This document shows positions 53,579 through 62,538 of a stretch of DNA of 64,000 nt, in pieces (the stretch's first letter is position 1; every line of letters starts with the position of its first letter). The notes under the pieces are model-generated. The model was not told where the DNA came from. It worked only from the letters and a program-made list of their open reading frames with translations, and searched no databases. Made by a program: the position numbers and the translations under genes. This DNA comes from Roseovarius azorensis (GTDB taxonomy: Bacteria; Pseudomonadota; Alphaproteobacteria; Rhodobacterales; Rhodobacteraceae): positions 186,001 through 250,000 of the forward strand of contig NZ_FOAG01000001.1 in assembly GCF_900109455.1 (NCBI RefSeq), given 5' to 3'.

Positions 53579-53952
53579 TCGACTGGGACATCTTCTGGAA
53601 GGCTCTCGGCGTCATCTTCCCGATCCTGGCGGCGCTCTACACCTTCATCGCCACGCGCCGGAAGGATCTCGATGCGCGCCTCGATGCGCGCGACGCGAGC
53701 GTCAACAGCAAGCTCGAGGACGGCGATGATCGCATGGACCGGCATGAAAACCGGATCGCGCGGATCGAGCAGACGATTTCCAGCATGCCGGGCAAGGATG
53801 ACATGCACGCGCTGCAGCTCGAACTGGTCAAACAGACCGGGGCGATGAACGAGATGCGGGCGGTGATGGAGGGCAACGCCAAGATCATGGCCCGGCTGGA
53901 GATCATCGTCAGCCGCCACGAAGATCACCTGCTCGACGGAGGCAAGAAGTGA
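53575..53952 (+). CDS. DUF2730 family phage protein (Mu gp25-like)
   Basis: A 125-residue protein: one N-terminal membrane span ('FWKALGVIFPILAALYTFIA'), then a long coiled coil with repeated RLDAR/DRMDRHENRIARIEQ heptads. This layout and the place between holin and gp26-like gene match DUF2730. It may be a lysis accessory (spanin-like) protein; not proven. Confidence 0.82.
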   Translation: MIDWDIFWKALGVIFPILAALYTFIATRRKDLDARLDARDASVNSKLEDGDDRMDRHENRIARIEQTISSMPGKDDMHALQLELVKQTGAMNEMRAVMEGNAKIMARLEIIVSRHEDHLLDGGKK

Positions 53953-54251
53953 GCGATTACAACGTAACCATCCGCAAGCATCGCCGTCTGGCCATTCTGC
54001 GCCACCTCGAGCAGGTTTCGGGTTATACCGCCAACGCCTCGATCCTGCGCGACGTGCTCAACGGCGTGGGTGTGGGCTCGACCTTCGACCAGGTGATCAC
54101 CGAGCTGGCCTGGCTGCAGGAGCAGGGCATGGTCCTGATGCAGGATCACGGCGAGTTCGTGATCGCCGAGGCGACACTGCGCGGCATCGAGACCGCCCGC
54201 GGCGAGGCCACGCACCCGGATATCCAGCGCCCCCGCGCCCGGAGGGTCTGA
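53949..54251 (+). CDS. Mu gp26-like phage protein (winged-helix-like)
   Basis: A 100-residue protein from GTG 53949. 'ILRHLEQVSGYTANASILRD' and 'ITELAWLQEQGMVLMQDHGE' form a winged-helix-like fold, as in the family found upstream of DUF3486 in Mu-like phages. It is probably involved in DNA packaging or regulation. Confidence 0.75.
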   Translation: MSDYNVTIRKHRRLAILRHLEQVSGYTANASILRDVLNGVGVGSTFDQVITELAWLQEQGMVLMQDHGEFVIAEATLRGIETARGEATHPDIQRPRARRV

Positions 54252-54252
54252 C

Positions 54253-54786
54253 ATGCCGCCGCGCCGCAAGGTTGATCTGCTGCCGAAGGAGCTGCGCCAG
54301 TGGCTGCAGGACGAGCTGCGCGAGCGCGGCTTCTCCGGATACGAGGATCTGGCCGAGGCGCTCAACTTTCGCCTCGAGGAAGAGGGGCTTGAGGTGCGGA
54401 TCGGCAAATCGGCGATCCATGCCTACGGTCAGGAGTTCCAGGAATTTGCGCAGATGCAGGAGCGCGCGCAGGACGAGATCCGGACCTTCCTCGAAGAGGC
54501 GAGCCTGAAGGAGGAGGTCGACGTCACCTCTGCGCTCTTCCAGCAACTGACCACCATCCAGTGGCGGCTGCAGATGATGATGTCGGGTGACAAGCTGCCG
54601 GATCCGCGCGGCATGAAGGACCTGACCACCGCGCTCAACAACCTGATCCGCTCGACCAGCCTGCGCGACGGCATCCTCAGGGCCGAGCGCAGCGCCCAGT
54701 CGCAGAAGCTGGATCAGGCCATCGCGACGGGCCGGATCGACGCGGTGGCGGCGCAGGCCGCGCGCGAGGTGATGGGGCTGGCATGA
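54253..54786 (+). CDS. DUF3486 family protein, small terminase-like (Mu gp27-like)
   Basis: A 177-residue protein. 'VDLLPKELRQWLQDELRERG' at the N-terminus is the DUF3486 helix-turn-helix that recognises DNA for packaging. A helical oligomerisation part follows. It directly precedes the large terminase with a 4-bp overlap. Confidence 0.87.
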   Translation: MPPRRKVDLLPKELRQWLQDELRERGFSGYEDLAEALNFRLEEEGLEVRIGKSAIHAYGQEFQEFAQMQERAQDEIRTFLEEASLKEEVDVTSALFQQLTTIQWRLQMMMSGDKLPDPRGMKDLTTALNNLIRSTSLRDGILRAERSAQSQKLDQAIATGRIDAVAAQAAREVMGLA

Positions 54787-56207
54787 TGGCCGCGCCCGTC
54801 ATCACCTTCCTGCCGTACCAGAAGCGCTGGCTGCAGGATCAGAGCCGGTTCAAGATCGGCATGTTCACCCGGCGCGGCGGCAAGACCTTCGGGGCGATGG
54901 GCGAGGCGGCCGATGATGCGATCCGCGCCGAGATCGCGGGGAGCCGCACCCGCTGGACCATCCTGTCGCGCTCCGAAAGCACCGCCAAGGAGGCGATGGA
55001 GGATGCGCTCAAGCCCATCGTGCGCGGCTTCTGGGCGGCCTATAATCAGCTCGCCCGCGGCCAAGGACCGGTCTTCGAGGAGGGCGAGTTCCATGCGCCC
55101 GAGCTTGACGCCACCTACAAGACCCATGAGGTGCGCTTTCCGGGCGGGTCGCGCATCGTGGCGCTCTCGGCCAGCCCGGACGCCGCGCGCGGCTTCGGCG
55201 GCAATCTGATCCTCGACGAGTTCGCCTTTCACCGCGACAGCCGCCGGATCTGGGGTTCGGCCTTTCCGGTCGCGGCGCGCGGTGGCCACAAGATCCGGGT
55301 GATCAGCACGCCCAACGGCAAGGGCAACAAGTTCTATGAGCTGATGACCGCGGAGGAGAGCCAGTGGTCGCGGCATTTCGTGGATATTTACCAGGCCGTT
55401 GAAGAGGGGCTTGAAGTCGATATCAATGAGCTGCGCGCGGGCATGGCCGATGAGGACGCCTGGGCGCAGGAATTCGAGCTCAAATGGCTCGACGAGGCGG
55501 CAAGCTGGCTTGATTACGATCTGATCGCGGGCTGCGAGCACGACGCCGCCGGACGGCCCGAGGGTTATGCCGGCGGGCCGGTCTTTGTCGGCGTCGATAT
55601 CGCCGCGCGCAACGATCTCTTCGTGATCTGGGTGCTGGAGGCGGTGGGCGACGTGCTCTGGACGCGCGAGATCATCGCGCGCCGCCGGATCAGCTTTGCC
55701 GAACAGGACCTGCTGCTGGCGGGCGTGTTCCGGCGCTACCGGGTGACGCGCGCCGCGATCGACCAGACCGGCATGGGCGAGAAGCCCGTCGAGGATGCGC
55801 AGCGCCGCTATGGTTCGGTGCGGGTCTCGGGCGTGCTCTTCACCGCGGCGGCCAAGCTCGACATGGCGACGGCGCTGAAGGAACGGATGCAGGACCGCGC
55901 CTTGCGGATCCCGGCGGGCGATCCGGTCCTGCGCGCCGATCTGCACGCGATCCGCTCCCGCGTCGGGCCGACCGGCATCCGGCGGCTGATTTCCGACGGC
56001 GACACCGACGGGCACGCCGACAGGTTCTGGGCAGGCGCGCTCGCGGTGTCGGCGGCGGCCGAAGGGCAGGTGCCGATCGAGTTCGCGGCGGGCGGGCGAC
56101 GCGCCTCGGGCGGCATCGACGATTTCACCGGCGTTCTGGGCGGGGTGCGGCGCGGCTTTGCCCGCGGCGGTGGCGGCATGGATTTCGGAGGGTTCTCAGA
56201 TGGCTAG
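54783..56207 (+). CDS. terminase large subunit (Mu gp28-like)
   Basis: A 474-residue protein. The ATPase part has the Walker A-like 'MFTRRGGKTFGAMG' (residues 30-35 RRGGKT) and Walker B 'NLILDEFAFH'. The C-terminal RNase H-like nuclease has 'VFVGVDIAARNDLFVIWVLE' and 'RAAIDQTGMGEKPVED'. It packages phage DNA headful into capsids. Start ATG 54783, with a second ATG in the next codon. Confidence 0.93.
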   Translation: MMAAPVITFLPYQKRWLQDQSRFKIGMFTRRGGKTFGAMGEAADDAIRAEIAGSRTRWTILSRSESTAKEAMEDALKPIVRGFWAAYNQLARGQGPVFEEGEFHAPELDATYKTHEVRFPGGSRIVALSASPDAARGFGGNLILDEFAFHRDSRRIWGSAFPVAARGGHKIRVISTPNGKGNKFYELMTAEESQWSRHFVDIYQAVEEGLEVDINELRAGMADEDAWAQEFELKWLDEAASWLDYDLIAGCEHDAAGRPEGYAGGPVFVGVDIAARNDLFVIWVLEAVGDVLWTREIIARRRISFAEQDLLLAGVFRRYRVTRAAIDQTGMGEKPVEDAQRRYGSVRVSGVLFTAAAKLDMATALKERMQDRALRIPAGDPVLRADLHAIRSRVGPTGIRRLISDGDTDGHADRFWAGALAVSAAAEGQVPIEFAAGGRRASGGIDDFTGVLGGVRRGFARGGGGMDFGGFSDG

Positions 56208-57738
56208 GAAAACCAGCACGATGCGGCTCAGATCGGTGCGCCTGCGCAACCCGATGGAGCTTGCGGGCATCCGGGACGGGCGTGACATCACCCGGCCCTG
56301 GATCGGCCCGCTGCTGGAGCCGACGGACCCGATCCTGCGCACCCGCGGCGGCGGCAGCTTTGACATCTACAAGCCGATCCTCACTGACCCGCAGGTCAAG
56401 TCGGTGATGATCCAGCGGCTCTCGGCTGTGACCAGCCGCGAATGGGAGGTGGTGCCGGGCGAGGACACGGCGGCGGGCCAGCGCGCCGCCGACTGGCTGC
56501 GCGACGAGCTGAGCGCCATGAAGTTCGACCGGCTCACCGAAAAGATGCTCTGGGGGCTTTTCTATGGTTATTCGGTCGCCGAGCAGATGTTCCGCCGCGA
56601 CGGGCGGCTCTGGGGCTGGGAGGAAATCCGGGTGCGCGACCGGGTGCGGTTTCGCTTCGACGAGGCGTGCGGGCTGCGCCTCCTGACCCTGTCGAACATG
56701 CTGACCGGCGAGGAGATGCCGGCGGAGAAATTCTGGGTCTTTTCCACAGGGGCGGATCACGATGACGAGCCCTATGGTCTGGGCCTCGCGCACTGGCTCT
56801 ACTGGCCGGTCTGGTTCAAGCGCAACGGGCTCAAGCTCTGGCTGATCGCGCTCGACAAGTTCGGCATGCCGACCGCGATGGGCAAATACGGGCCGAACGC
56901 CACCGATGAAGAGAAACGAACGCTGCTCGAGGCGGTGCTCTCGATCCGCTCCGAGGCCGGGATCATCATTCCCGAAGGGATGGATATCGACATGCTGTCG
57001 GCCCCGGCGGGCGCGTCATCGCTCAATTATCAGCATCTGCACGACACCATGGACGAGGCGATTGCCAAGATCATCCTGTCGCAGACGATGACGACCGATG
57101 ATGGCTCGAGCCGATCCCAGGCGGAAGTGCATGAGGGCGTGGCCGACCGGGTTGCCAAGTCGGATGCGGATCTGGTGTGCCAGTCCTTCAACGAGGGGCC
57201 GGTGGCGCGGCTCTCGGAGTTCAACTTTCCCGGCGTCGCACCGCCGCAGGTCTGGCGCAAGATGGAGGATCCCGAGGATACGACGGCCGCCGTCGACCGG
57301 GATCAGAAGCTGCATCAGATGGGCTGGCGGATGACCGAGGAGCGCGTCAGGGAGACCTATGGCGACGGGTACGAGCGCACAGAGCCAGCCCCGGCCAGAG
57401 ATCCCGCCGTGCCCGACTTTGCCGAGCACCGTCATGACAGCGCGATCGACGATCTGGTCGATCAGATTATCGCCGAGGGCCATGCCGAGGCAGCCGCGGC
57501 CCCGCTCTTTGCCGATATCGCGGCCTTTCTGGAAGGGATCGGACCGGAGACCACGCCGGAGGATCTGCGCGCGCGGCTGGATGCGCTGCGCGACGCGCCG
57601 GGCGACAGCGCCGCCCTGGTCGAGCTGCTGACCGAGGCCAGCTTTGCCGCCCGGCTGGCGGGCGAGCTGGGCGCGGTGGTCGATGACGAGGAACTGCCCG
57701 ATGGCGAGGACAGCCTGCCGGGCGCGGTTGCGCCATGA
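56200..57738 (+). CDS. portal protein, DUF935 (Mu gp29-like)
   Basis: A 512-residue protein from ATG 56200, overlapping the terminase stop. 'DPQVKSVMIQRLSAVTSREW' and 'KMLWGLFYGYSVAEQMFRRD' are DUF935 hallmarks. An acidic C-terminal extension of about 70 residues ends the protein. It forms the dodecameric portal at the capsid vertex. Confidence 0.92.
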   Translation: MARKTSTMRLRSVRLRNPMELAGIRDGRDITRPWIGPLLEPTDPILRTRGGGSFDIYKPILTDPQVKSVMIQRLSAVTSREWEVVPGEDTAAGQRAADWLRDELSAMKFDRLTEKMLWGLFYGYSVAEQMFRRDGRLWGWEEIRVRDRVRFRFDEACGLRLLTLSNMLTGEEMPAEKFWVFSTGADHDDEPYGLGLAHWLYWPVWFKRNGLKLWLIALDKFGMPTAMGKYGPNATDEEKRTLLEAVLSIRSEAGIIIPEGMDIDMLSAPAGASSLNYQHLHDTMDEAIAKIILSQTMTTDDGSSRSQAEVHEGVADRVAKSDADLVCQSFNEGPVARLSEFNFPGVAPPQVWRKMEDPEDTTAAVDRDQKLHQMGWRMTEERVRETYGDGYERTEPAPARDPAVPDFAEHRHDSAIDDLVDQIIAEGHAEAAAAPLFADIAAFLEGIGPETTPEDLRARLDALRDAPGDSAALVELLTEASFAARLAGELGAVVDDEELPDGEDSLPGAVAP

Positions 57739-59063
57739 TCGATCGCCTCAAGCGCCTGCGCCCGGAGGACGCACTGTCGTTCTTTCGCGCGAAGGGTCTC
57801 GCGGCCCCGAACCGGCGGTTCGATCACCGCGACGTCTGGCGCAATGAACATGCCAGCAATTTCGTGGTGGCGAAGGCGATGCGCATCGAGGTGCTGGAGC
57901 TGATCCGGGCCGAGCTGGACCGGGCGCTGGCGGACGGCGGCACGCTGCGCACGTTTTCCGAGGCGCTGGAGCCGCAGCTGAAAAAGCTGGGATGGTGGGG
58001 GCAGGGGAGTGAGCGCGATCCGCTCACCGGCGAGTTGAAGAACGTACAGCTCGGATCGCGCCGCCGCCTGAAGGTGATCTTCAACGCCAATATGCGCGCC
58101 GCGCATGCCGCCGGGAAATGGGCGCGCATCGAGCGGATCAAGGATGCGCTGCCCTTCCTGCGCTATGTGCAGATCGAGCGCGCGACCAAGCGTGCGGATC
58201 ACGCGATCTATCACGATCTCGTCCTCCCGGTGGACGATCCGGCCTGGGAGCGCATCTATCCGCCCAACGGCTGGAACTGCGGCTGCACCGTCCAGCAGAT
58301 GAGCCAGGCGATGCTGGACCGGCGCGGCCTCAGCGTGACGGAAGATTTCCGGCTGCAGGAGCGCGACGTGCTCAACCGGCGCTCCGGCGAGATCGAGCGT
58401 ATCGCGCTTGGCGTCGATCCCGCCTGGGACGGCAATGCGGGCAAGGCCTGGCTCGATCTCTCGGGCAGGCATGCGGCGATCTCCGGCGGCCTGCCAGCCG
58501 CCGCGGCGGCCACCGAGCTTGGTTTCGCGGCCCGCGCCCGGCTCTTCGGTCTCGCCGAGGGGCGCGAGCATATGGGCATGTTCGATCTGGCAACGGGTCA
58601 GGAGATCGACTGGAATATCGGGCGGGGCGACCGTGTCAGGCTGACCGGAACGATGCTCACTCAACTGGCTGCCGGGCGGCAGCTCGGCCTGGTGCACAAC
58701 CACCCCAGTTCACATCCGCTCAGTCCGACGGACATGGATTTGATGTTCCGGCGCAACGTCGCCTCGATCCTGGCGGTTGGCCACGACGGATCGCTCTACC
58801 GGGCCGTCCGTCTGTCCTCCGCACGGGTCAGCGTCGTGGGGTTTCAGGACGTCGCGGGGGAAATGATCGACGAGATCGTGCCAGATCTGAACCCGACGGA
58901 CCGCGACCATGCAATCCGCCTGATTGTCCTTGAGGTGTTGCGCGCGCAAGGGCTGATCCTATATTCTGAAAGTCCCGGTGCGCGCGCCCTTGCCGTTCGC
59001 CAGAGAGTGGGACGCCCGGTCGCAGAGGTCGTCCGCGCAATCAACGAGATGCTGGAGGAGTGA
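57735..59063 (+). CDS. MuF-type head morphogenesis protein with C-terminal JAMM/JAB-like domain
   Basis: A 442-residue protein. The N-terminal ~200 residues are the phage_Mu_F fold: 'RRRLKVIFNANMRAAHAAGK', 'YHDLVLPVDDPAWERIYPPN', 'WNCGCTVQQMS'. From about residue 265 a separate domain begins. Its H321-N-H323-P followed by S330-P-T-D333 resembles the metal site of JAMM/RadC-type proteases, with one residue fewer in the loop than RadC. MuF proteins with extra C-terminal enzymatic domains are known as phage-borne polymorphic toxins. This may be one, or an accessory head protease. A 72-aa gene follows at once. Confidence 0.82.
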   Translation: MIDRLKRLRPEDALSFFRAKGLAAPNRRFDHRDVWRNEHASNFVVAKAMRIEVLELIRAELDRALADGGTLRTFSEALEPQLKKLGWWGQGSERDPLTGELKNVQLGSRRRLKVIFNANMRAAHAAGKWARIERIKDALPFLRYVQIERATKRADHAIYHDLVLPVDDPAWERIYPPNGWNCGCTVQQMSQAMLDRRGLSVTEDFRLQERDVLNRRSGEIERIALGVDPAWDGNAGKAWLDLSGRHAAISGGLPAAAAATELGFAARARLFGLAEGREHMGMFDLATGQEIDWNIGRGDRVRLTGTMLTQLAAGRQLGLVHNHPSSHPLSPTDMDLMFRRNVASILAVGHDGSLYRAVRLSSARVSVVGFQDVAGEMIDEIVPDLNPTDRDHAIRLIVLEVLRAQGLILYSESPGARALAVRQRVGRPVAEVVRAINEMLEE

Positions 59064-59066
59064 GGA

Positions 59067-59285
59067 TTGGCTTATCTCTTGACCGAACCCAAAGGCTTCT
59101 CGCGCCAGGATTACGAAGACGCGCTGCGCGACGCCGAGGCTCTGCCTGACGACGATCCGGACAAGACCGAGATTGTCGCGGCGCGCAAAAAACAGCTCGA
59201 GATCATGTTCGGCCCTGCCCGTCGACGCAGCCCCGAAGAACGCCGCGCGATCCTGCGCGCCTTTCTCGACGATCCGGCCCCCTGA
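59067..59285 (+). CDS. small protein after the MuF-JAMM gene, unknown
   Basis: A 72-residue acidic/helical protein from TTG 59067, with a very strong ribosome site (GGAGGAGTGAGGA). 'DYEDALRDAEALPDDDPDKT' is notably acidic. It lies 3 bp after the MuF stop, so it could be an immunity or partner protein for the extra domain. No family is recognised. Confidence 0.6.
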   Translation: MAYLLTEPKGFSRQDYEDALRDAEALPDDDPDKTEIVAARKKQLEIMFGPARRRSPEERRAILRAFLDDPAP

Positions 59286-59585
59286 GGCGGTTTCGGAGGG
59301 ATTTCAGCCGCCGGGCGCATCCGCCGCCGAGCCCGCGCCACGCAATACCCTCTGAGCGCGCCATTAAATACCCATTCAATACCCTCTGAGAGATTTTCCG
59401 GCCCAGCCCCCGTCAGCGCCGTTGAGGCCACTCAGCGGGCCGCTCAGCGCGCGGTTGCAATCCGGGCTTGCCGGAGGCCCCCCGGCGGCGCTAGTCTGAT
59501 ACCAGAGGCCGCGGCAGGACCGGACCTTCTCCCACCGAAGTCCTTCATCTGATGTGCCCCTTGCGCCCGGCTTAATGTCGGGCGC
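59286..59585. other. intergenic region before the head genes, with short direct repeats
   Basis: A 300-bp gap, unusual in this tightly packed prophage. It holds CAATACCCTCTGAG twice (59343-59356, 59377-59390), an 11-bp tandem CATTAAATACC/CATTCAATACC (59362-59383), and a possible promoter TTGCCG (59468)-18 bp-TAGTCT (59492). No gene is seen. Confidence 0.5.
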
Positions 59586-60734
59586 ATGACACAACCGCTT
59601 CACATCTTCCGCGCGGGCAGGCACACCGCCATGTCGGGCCAGTCCCTCGAGTTCTCCGAGGGCCAGATCGCCACCATCGCCGAGGCTTACGATCCCGCGA
59701 TCCACGAGGCTCCGATCGTCGTGGGCCATCCGCGCACCGATGCCCCGGCCTATGGCTGGATCAGATCGCTGCGCGCCGAAGGTGCCGAGCTCTTTGCCGA
59801 GCCCGATCAGGTCGAGCCCGAATTCGCCGAAATGGTCCGCGCGGGCCGCTTCAAGCGGATCAGCGCCAGCTTCTACCCCCCGAAAGCCGCGGCCAACCCC
59901 GCACCGGGTGGCTACTACCTCAAGCATGTGGGCTTTCTCGGCGCGCAGCCGCCCGCCGTGAAGGGCCTCAAGGCGGCCGAGTTCGCCGAGGATGCCGAGG
60001 CGGTGACCCTCGAGATTGCATTCTCGGAGGCCGAGATCGCGGGGCTGGCCTCGGCCGGGTTTGGCGGGCTGCGCCGGGTGATCGCCGGGCTGCGCGACTG
60101 GCTGCTCGCCTCGCAGGGTCAGGAGGTGGCCGACCAGATCGTGCCCGCCCATGAGCTGGAGCACATCCGCACCACCGAAGAGTTCATGCGCAACGTGATC
60201 GAGCGCCAGGAACCCGCGCCATTCGCGGAACCAGACCTTCAGCAAAAGGAGACAGACATGTCCCAAGAGGACAAACAGACCCCCGAAGAACGGCTTGCGG
60301 CGCTGGAGCGGCGCGAGGCCGAGCAGGCCGCCCGCGAGGCCGCCTTTGCCGAGGCGCAGGCCGAAACCCGGCGCGCCGAGGATGCCGCCCTTCTCGACAC
60401 GCTCGCCGCGGAGGGCCGGATCGCACCAGGCCTCAAGGACGAGATGGCCGCCTTCATGGAGAGCCTCGATGCGCAGGAGGTGGTTGCGTTTGCCGAAGGC
60501 AAGAGCGCCAGCCCGCGCCAGTGGTTCCGCGACCTGCTTTTGAAGCAGACCAAACCGCTGATCGATTTCAGCGAGCGGGCGGGCGGCGAGACCCTGCCGC
60601 AGATCAAGGGCCATACCGACGTCACCGCCGCCGCCAGACGGCTGATGAAGGATGCCGAGGCCGAAGGCCGCACGCTGAGCTTCGCCGAGGCGGCCCGGCA
60701 GATCGAGGAAACCATGGAGAGCGACAATGCCTAA
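59586..60734 (+). CDS. phage protease with in-frame scaffold (Mu gpI/gpZ-like)
   Basis: A 382-residue protein. The N-terminal protease domain has 'APIVVGHPRTDAPAYGWIRS' and 'RFKRISASFYPPKAA' (conserved His and Ser), as in Mu I. The C-terminal third is a Glu/Ala/Arg-rich coiled coil typical of scaffolds. It matures and assembles the capsid. Confidence 0.9.
   Translation: MTQPLHIFRAGRHTAMSGQSLEFSEGQIATIAEAYDPAIHEAPIVVGHPRTDAPAYGWIRSLRAEGAELFAEPDQVEPEFAEMVRAGRFKRISASFYPPKAAANPAPGGYYLKHVGFLGAQPPAVKGLKAAEFAEDAEAVTLEIAFSEAEIAGLASAGFGGLRRVIAGLRDWLLASQGQEVADQIVPAHELEHIRTTEEFMRNVIERQEPAPFAEPDLQQKETDMSQEDKQTPEERLAALERREAEQAAREAAFAEAQAETRRAEDAALLDTLAAEGRIAPGLKDEMAAFMESLDAQEVVAFAEGKSASPRQWFRDLLLKQTKPLIDFSERAGGETLPQIKGHTDVTAAARRLMKDAEAEGRTLSFAEAARQIEETMESDNA
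60258..60734 (+). CDS. internal in-frame start for a separate scaffold protein
   Basis: Codon 225 of the protease gene is ATG 60258 (MSQEDKQTPEERLAALERRE), preceded by AAAAGGAGACAGAC, a better ribosome site than that of the protease itself. Translation here would give a 158-residue scaffold alone, as gpZ does within gpI of Mu. Confidence 0.65.
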   Translation: MSQEDKQTPEERLAALERREAEQAAREAAFAEAQAETRRAEDAALLDTLAAEGRIAPGLKDEMAAFMESLDAQEVVAFAEGKSASPRQWFRDLLLKQTKPLIDFSERAGGETLPQIKGHTDVTAAARRLMKDAEAEGRTLSFAEAARQIEETMESDNA

Positions 60735-61092
60735 CCCCGGAGCATTCATCAAATCCTTCCGCGCGGAGGCCGCCATTCCCGGCCGCCGCATCGTGAAGTT
60801 CGGCGCGGCGGGCGGCATTGCCCTGGCCGCCGCCGCCACCGACCGCGCCATCGGCATCGCCGATCAGCTCGACGCGACCGAGGGCCAGATGGCCGACGTC
60901 ATCATGTCCGGCTCGGCCGAGGTCCAGCTGGGCGCGACCGTGGCGGCCGGAGCCCCGATCGCCCCGGATGCCAGCGGCCTCGGCATCACGGCGGTGGCGG
61001 GTGCGGGCAATGTGGCCATCGGCTACGCGCTGCAGTCCGGCGACGCTGGCGACATCATCGACGTGGCGCTGGCCCGTCACTCCGTCACCTGA
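60727..61092 (+). CDS. DUF2190-like capsid decoration protein
   Basis: A 121-residue beta-rich, Ala/Gly-rich protein. 'RRIVKFGAAGGIALAAAATD' and 'GIADQLDATEGQMADVIMSG' fit small head-decoration proteins of the DUF2190 type found between scaffold and major capsid genes. It overlaps the scaffold stop by 8 bp. Confidence 0.75.
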   Translation: MPNPGAFIKSFRAEAAIPGRRIVKFGAAGGIALAAAATDRAIGIADQLDATEGQMADVIMSGSAEVQLGATVAAGAPIAPDASGLGITAVAGAGNVAIGYALQSGDAGDIIDVALARHSVT

Positions 61093-61121
61093 TCCCCCTG
61101 ATCCTTAAGGAGCGCTGATCC

Positions 61122-62081
61122 ATGAGCACCCCAACCCCCTTTGTCGTCGATCCGGTCCTGACCGCGATCGCCGTCAACTACCGCAACCCCGATATCGCCT
61201 TCATCGCCGACCGGGTGATGCCGCGCGTGCCGGTCATGGCGCCTGAGTTCAAGTGGACCTGGTATCCGCCCGAGCAGATGTTCACGGTGCCCGACACCGA
61301 GGTGGGCCGCAAAGGTCTCGTCCAGCAGGTCGAGTTCACCGGCGAAGAGCGCACCTCGTCGGTGCGCGATTACGGCCTCGACGATGTGGTGCCGCAGCGC
61401 GACATCGATGCCGCGCGGAGCATGCGCGCCGCGGGCAACTCGGCCTTCGATCCCGAGGCGCGCGCCGTCGAGGGTCTGACGCATCTCATTCAGCTCGACC
61501 GCGAGAAGCGCGTGGCGGCGATGGTGCAGGACCCGGACAATTACGATGCCGACAAGAAGGCGGTGCTCTCGGGCACATCGCAGTTCTCGCATGCTTCCTC
61601 GGATCCGATCGCGCTGATTACCCAGGCGCTCGACGCCACCTTCATCATGCGCCCCAATGTGGCGGTGATCGACCGCAAGGGCTGGACCGCGCTGTCGACC
61701 AACCCGAACATCCTCAAGGCGATCAACCGCACCTCGGGCGACAAGGGCCGCGCCAGCCGCGAGGCGGTGGCCGAGCTCTTCGAGCTTTCGGAGATCCTCG
61801 TCGGCGACACCTATTTCAACTCGGCGCGCAAGGGCCAGACCGCTGCCTTCGAGCGGGTCTGGGCCTCACATCTGGCGCTCATCCACCGCAACACGCAGGC
61901 CGGACCGGATGGTGTCACACCGTCATGGGGCTGGACGGCGCAGTTCGACGGGCGCGTCTCGGGCCGGTTCTTTGATCCCAAGGTCGGGCTCAAGGGGGCG
62001 ACCACGCTGCGCGTCGGCGAGCAGGTCCGCGAGGTCATCGCGGCCCCGGCCACCGGCTATCTCTTCCAGGACGTGGCGTGA
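61122..62081 (+). CDS. major capsid protein
   Basis: A 319-residue protein. 'DPVLTAIAVNYRNPDIAFIA', 'MPRVPVMAPEFKWTWYPPEQ' and 'RPNVAVIDRKGWTALSTNPN' match the major head proteins of Rhodobacteraceae Mu-like phages. It has a good ribosome site (AAGGAG) and lies directly after the decoration gene. It is expected to adopt the HK97 fold. Confidence 0.87.
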   Translation: MSTPTPFVVDPVLTAIAVNYRNPDIAFIADRVMPRVPVMAPEFKWTWYPPEQMFTVPDTEVGRKGLVQQVEFTGEERTSSVRDYGLDDVVPQRDIDAARSMRAAGNSAFDPEARAVEGLTHLIQLDREKRVAAMVQDPDNYDADKKAVLSGTSQFSHASSDPIALITQALDATFIMRPNVAVIDRKGWTALSTNPNILKAINRTSGDKGRASREAVAELFELSEILVGDTYFNSARKGQTAAFERVWASHLALIHRNTQAGPDGVTPSWGWTAQFDGRVSGRFFDPKVGLKGATTLRVGEQVREVIAAPATGYLFQDVA

Positions 62082-62092
62082 GGGGGCGGGGC

Positions 62093-62458
62093 ATGAGCTA
62101 TCTCATCAAACGCACCGTGATCGCCGCCACGCGGCTGGAGTTCGGCACTGAGGCGCAGGCCGAAGAGATCGGCACGCCCGCCGAGATCGAGCGGCTCGTC
62201 GCCCTGGGCGCGATCGAGGCGATCGAGGGGGGCGCACCTGCGCCCTCCGCCCCGGCGGGCGGCGAGGACGCGCTGCGCGCCGCGCTGATCGAGGCGATCG
62301 GCACCCTGCCGCAGGACGGCTTCACCGGCGGCAAGGAGCCCAAGCCCAGGGTCGAGGCGCTGCAGGCCGCGCTGCCCGATCTTGCGGATCAGATCACGGC
62401 GGCGGTCCGCAACGCGGTCTGGGACGAGATGCAGGCCGCGGCCGATCCGGCCAGCTGA
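62093..62458 (+). CDS. prophage head-region protein, unknown (Mu gp35 position)
   Basis: A 121-residue protein: 'MSYLIKRTVIAATRLEFGTE', then an Ala/Gly/Pro-rich linker and a helical C-terminus. The gene place between capsid and DUF1320 genes suggests a head-completion role; no clear family motif is seen. Confidence 0.6.
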   Translation: MSYLIKRTVIAATRLEFGTEAQAEEIGTPAEIERLVALGAIEAIEGGAPAPSAPAGGEDALRAALIEAIGTLPQDGFTGGKEPKPRVEALQAALPDLADQITAAVRNAVWDEMQAAADPAS

Positions 62459-62538
62459 ATACCCCCAGCGGACGCCCGCGCAGATGAGGCGTGACAGCCG
62501 GGAGAGACCGGCACCCGAATTTCCATGAGGTCCCGCTG

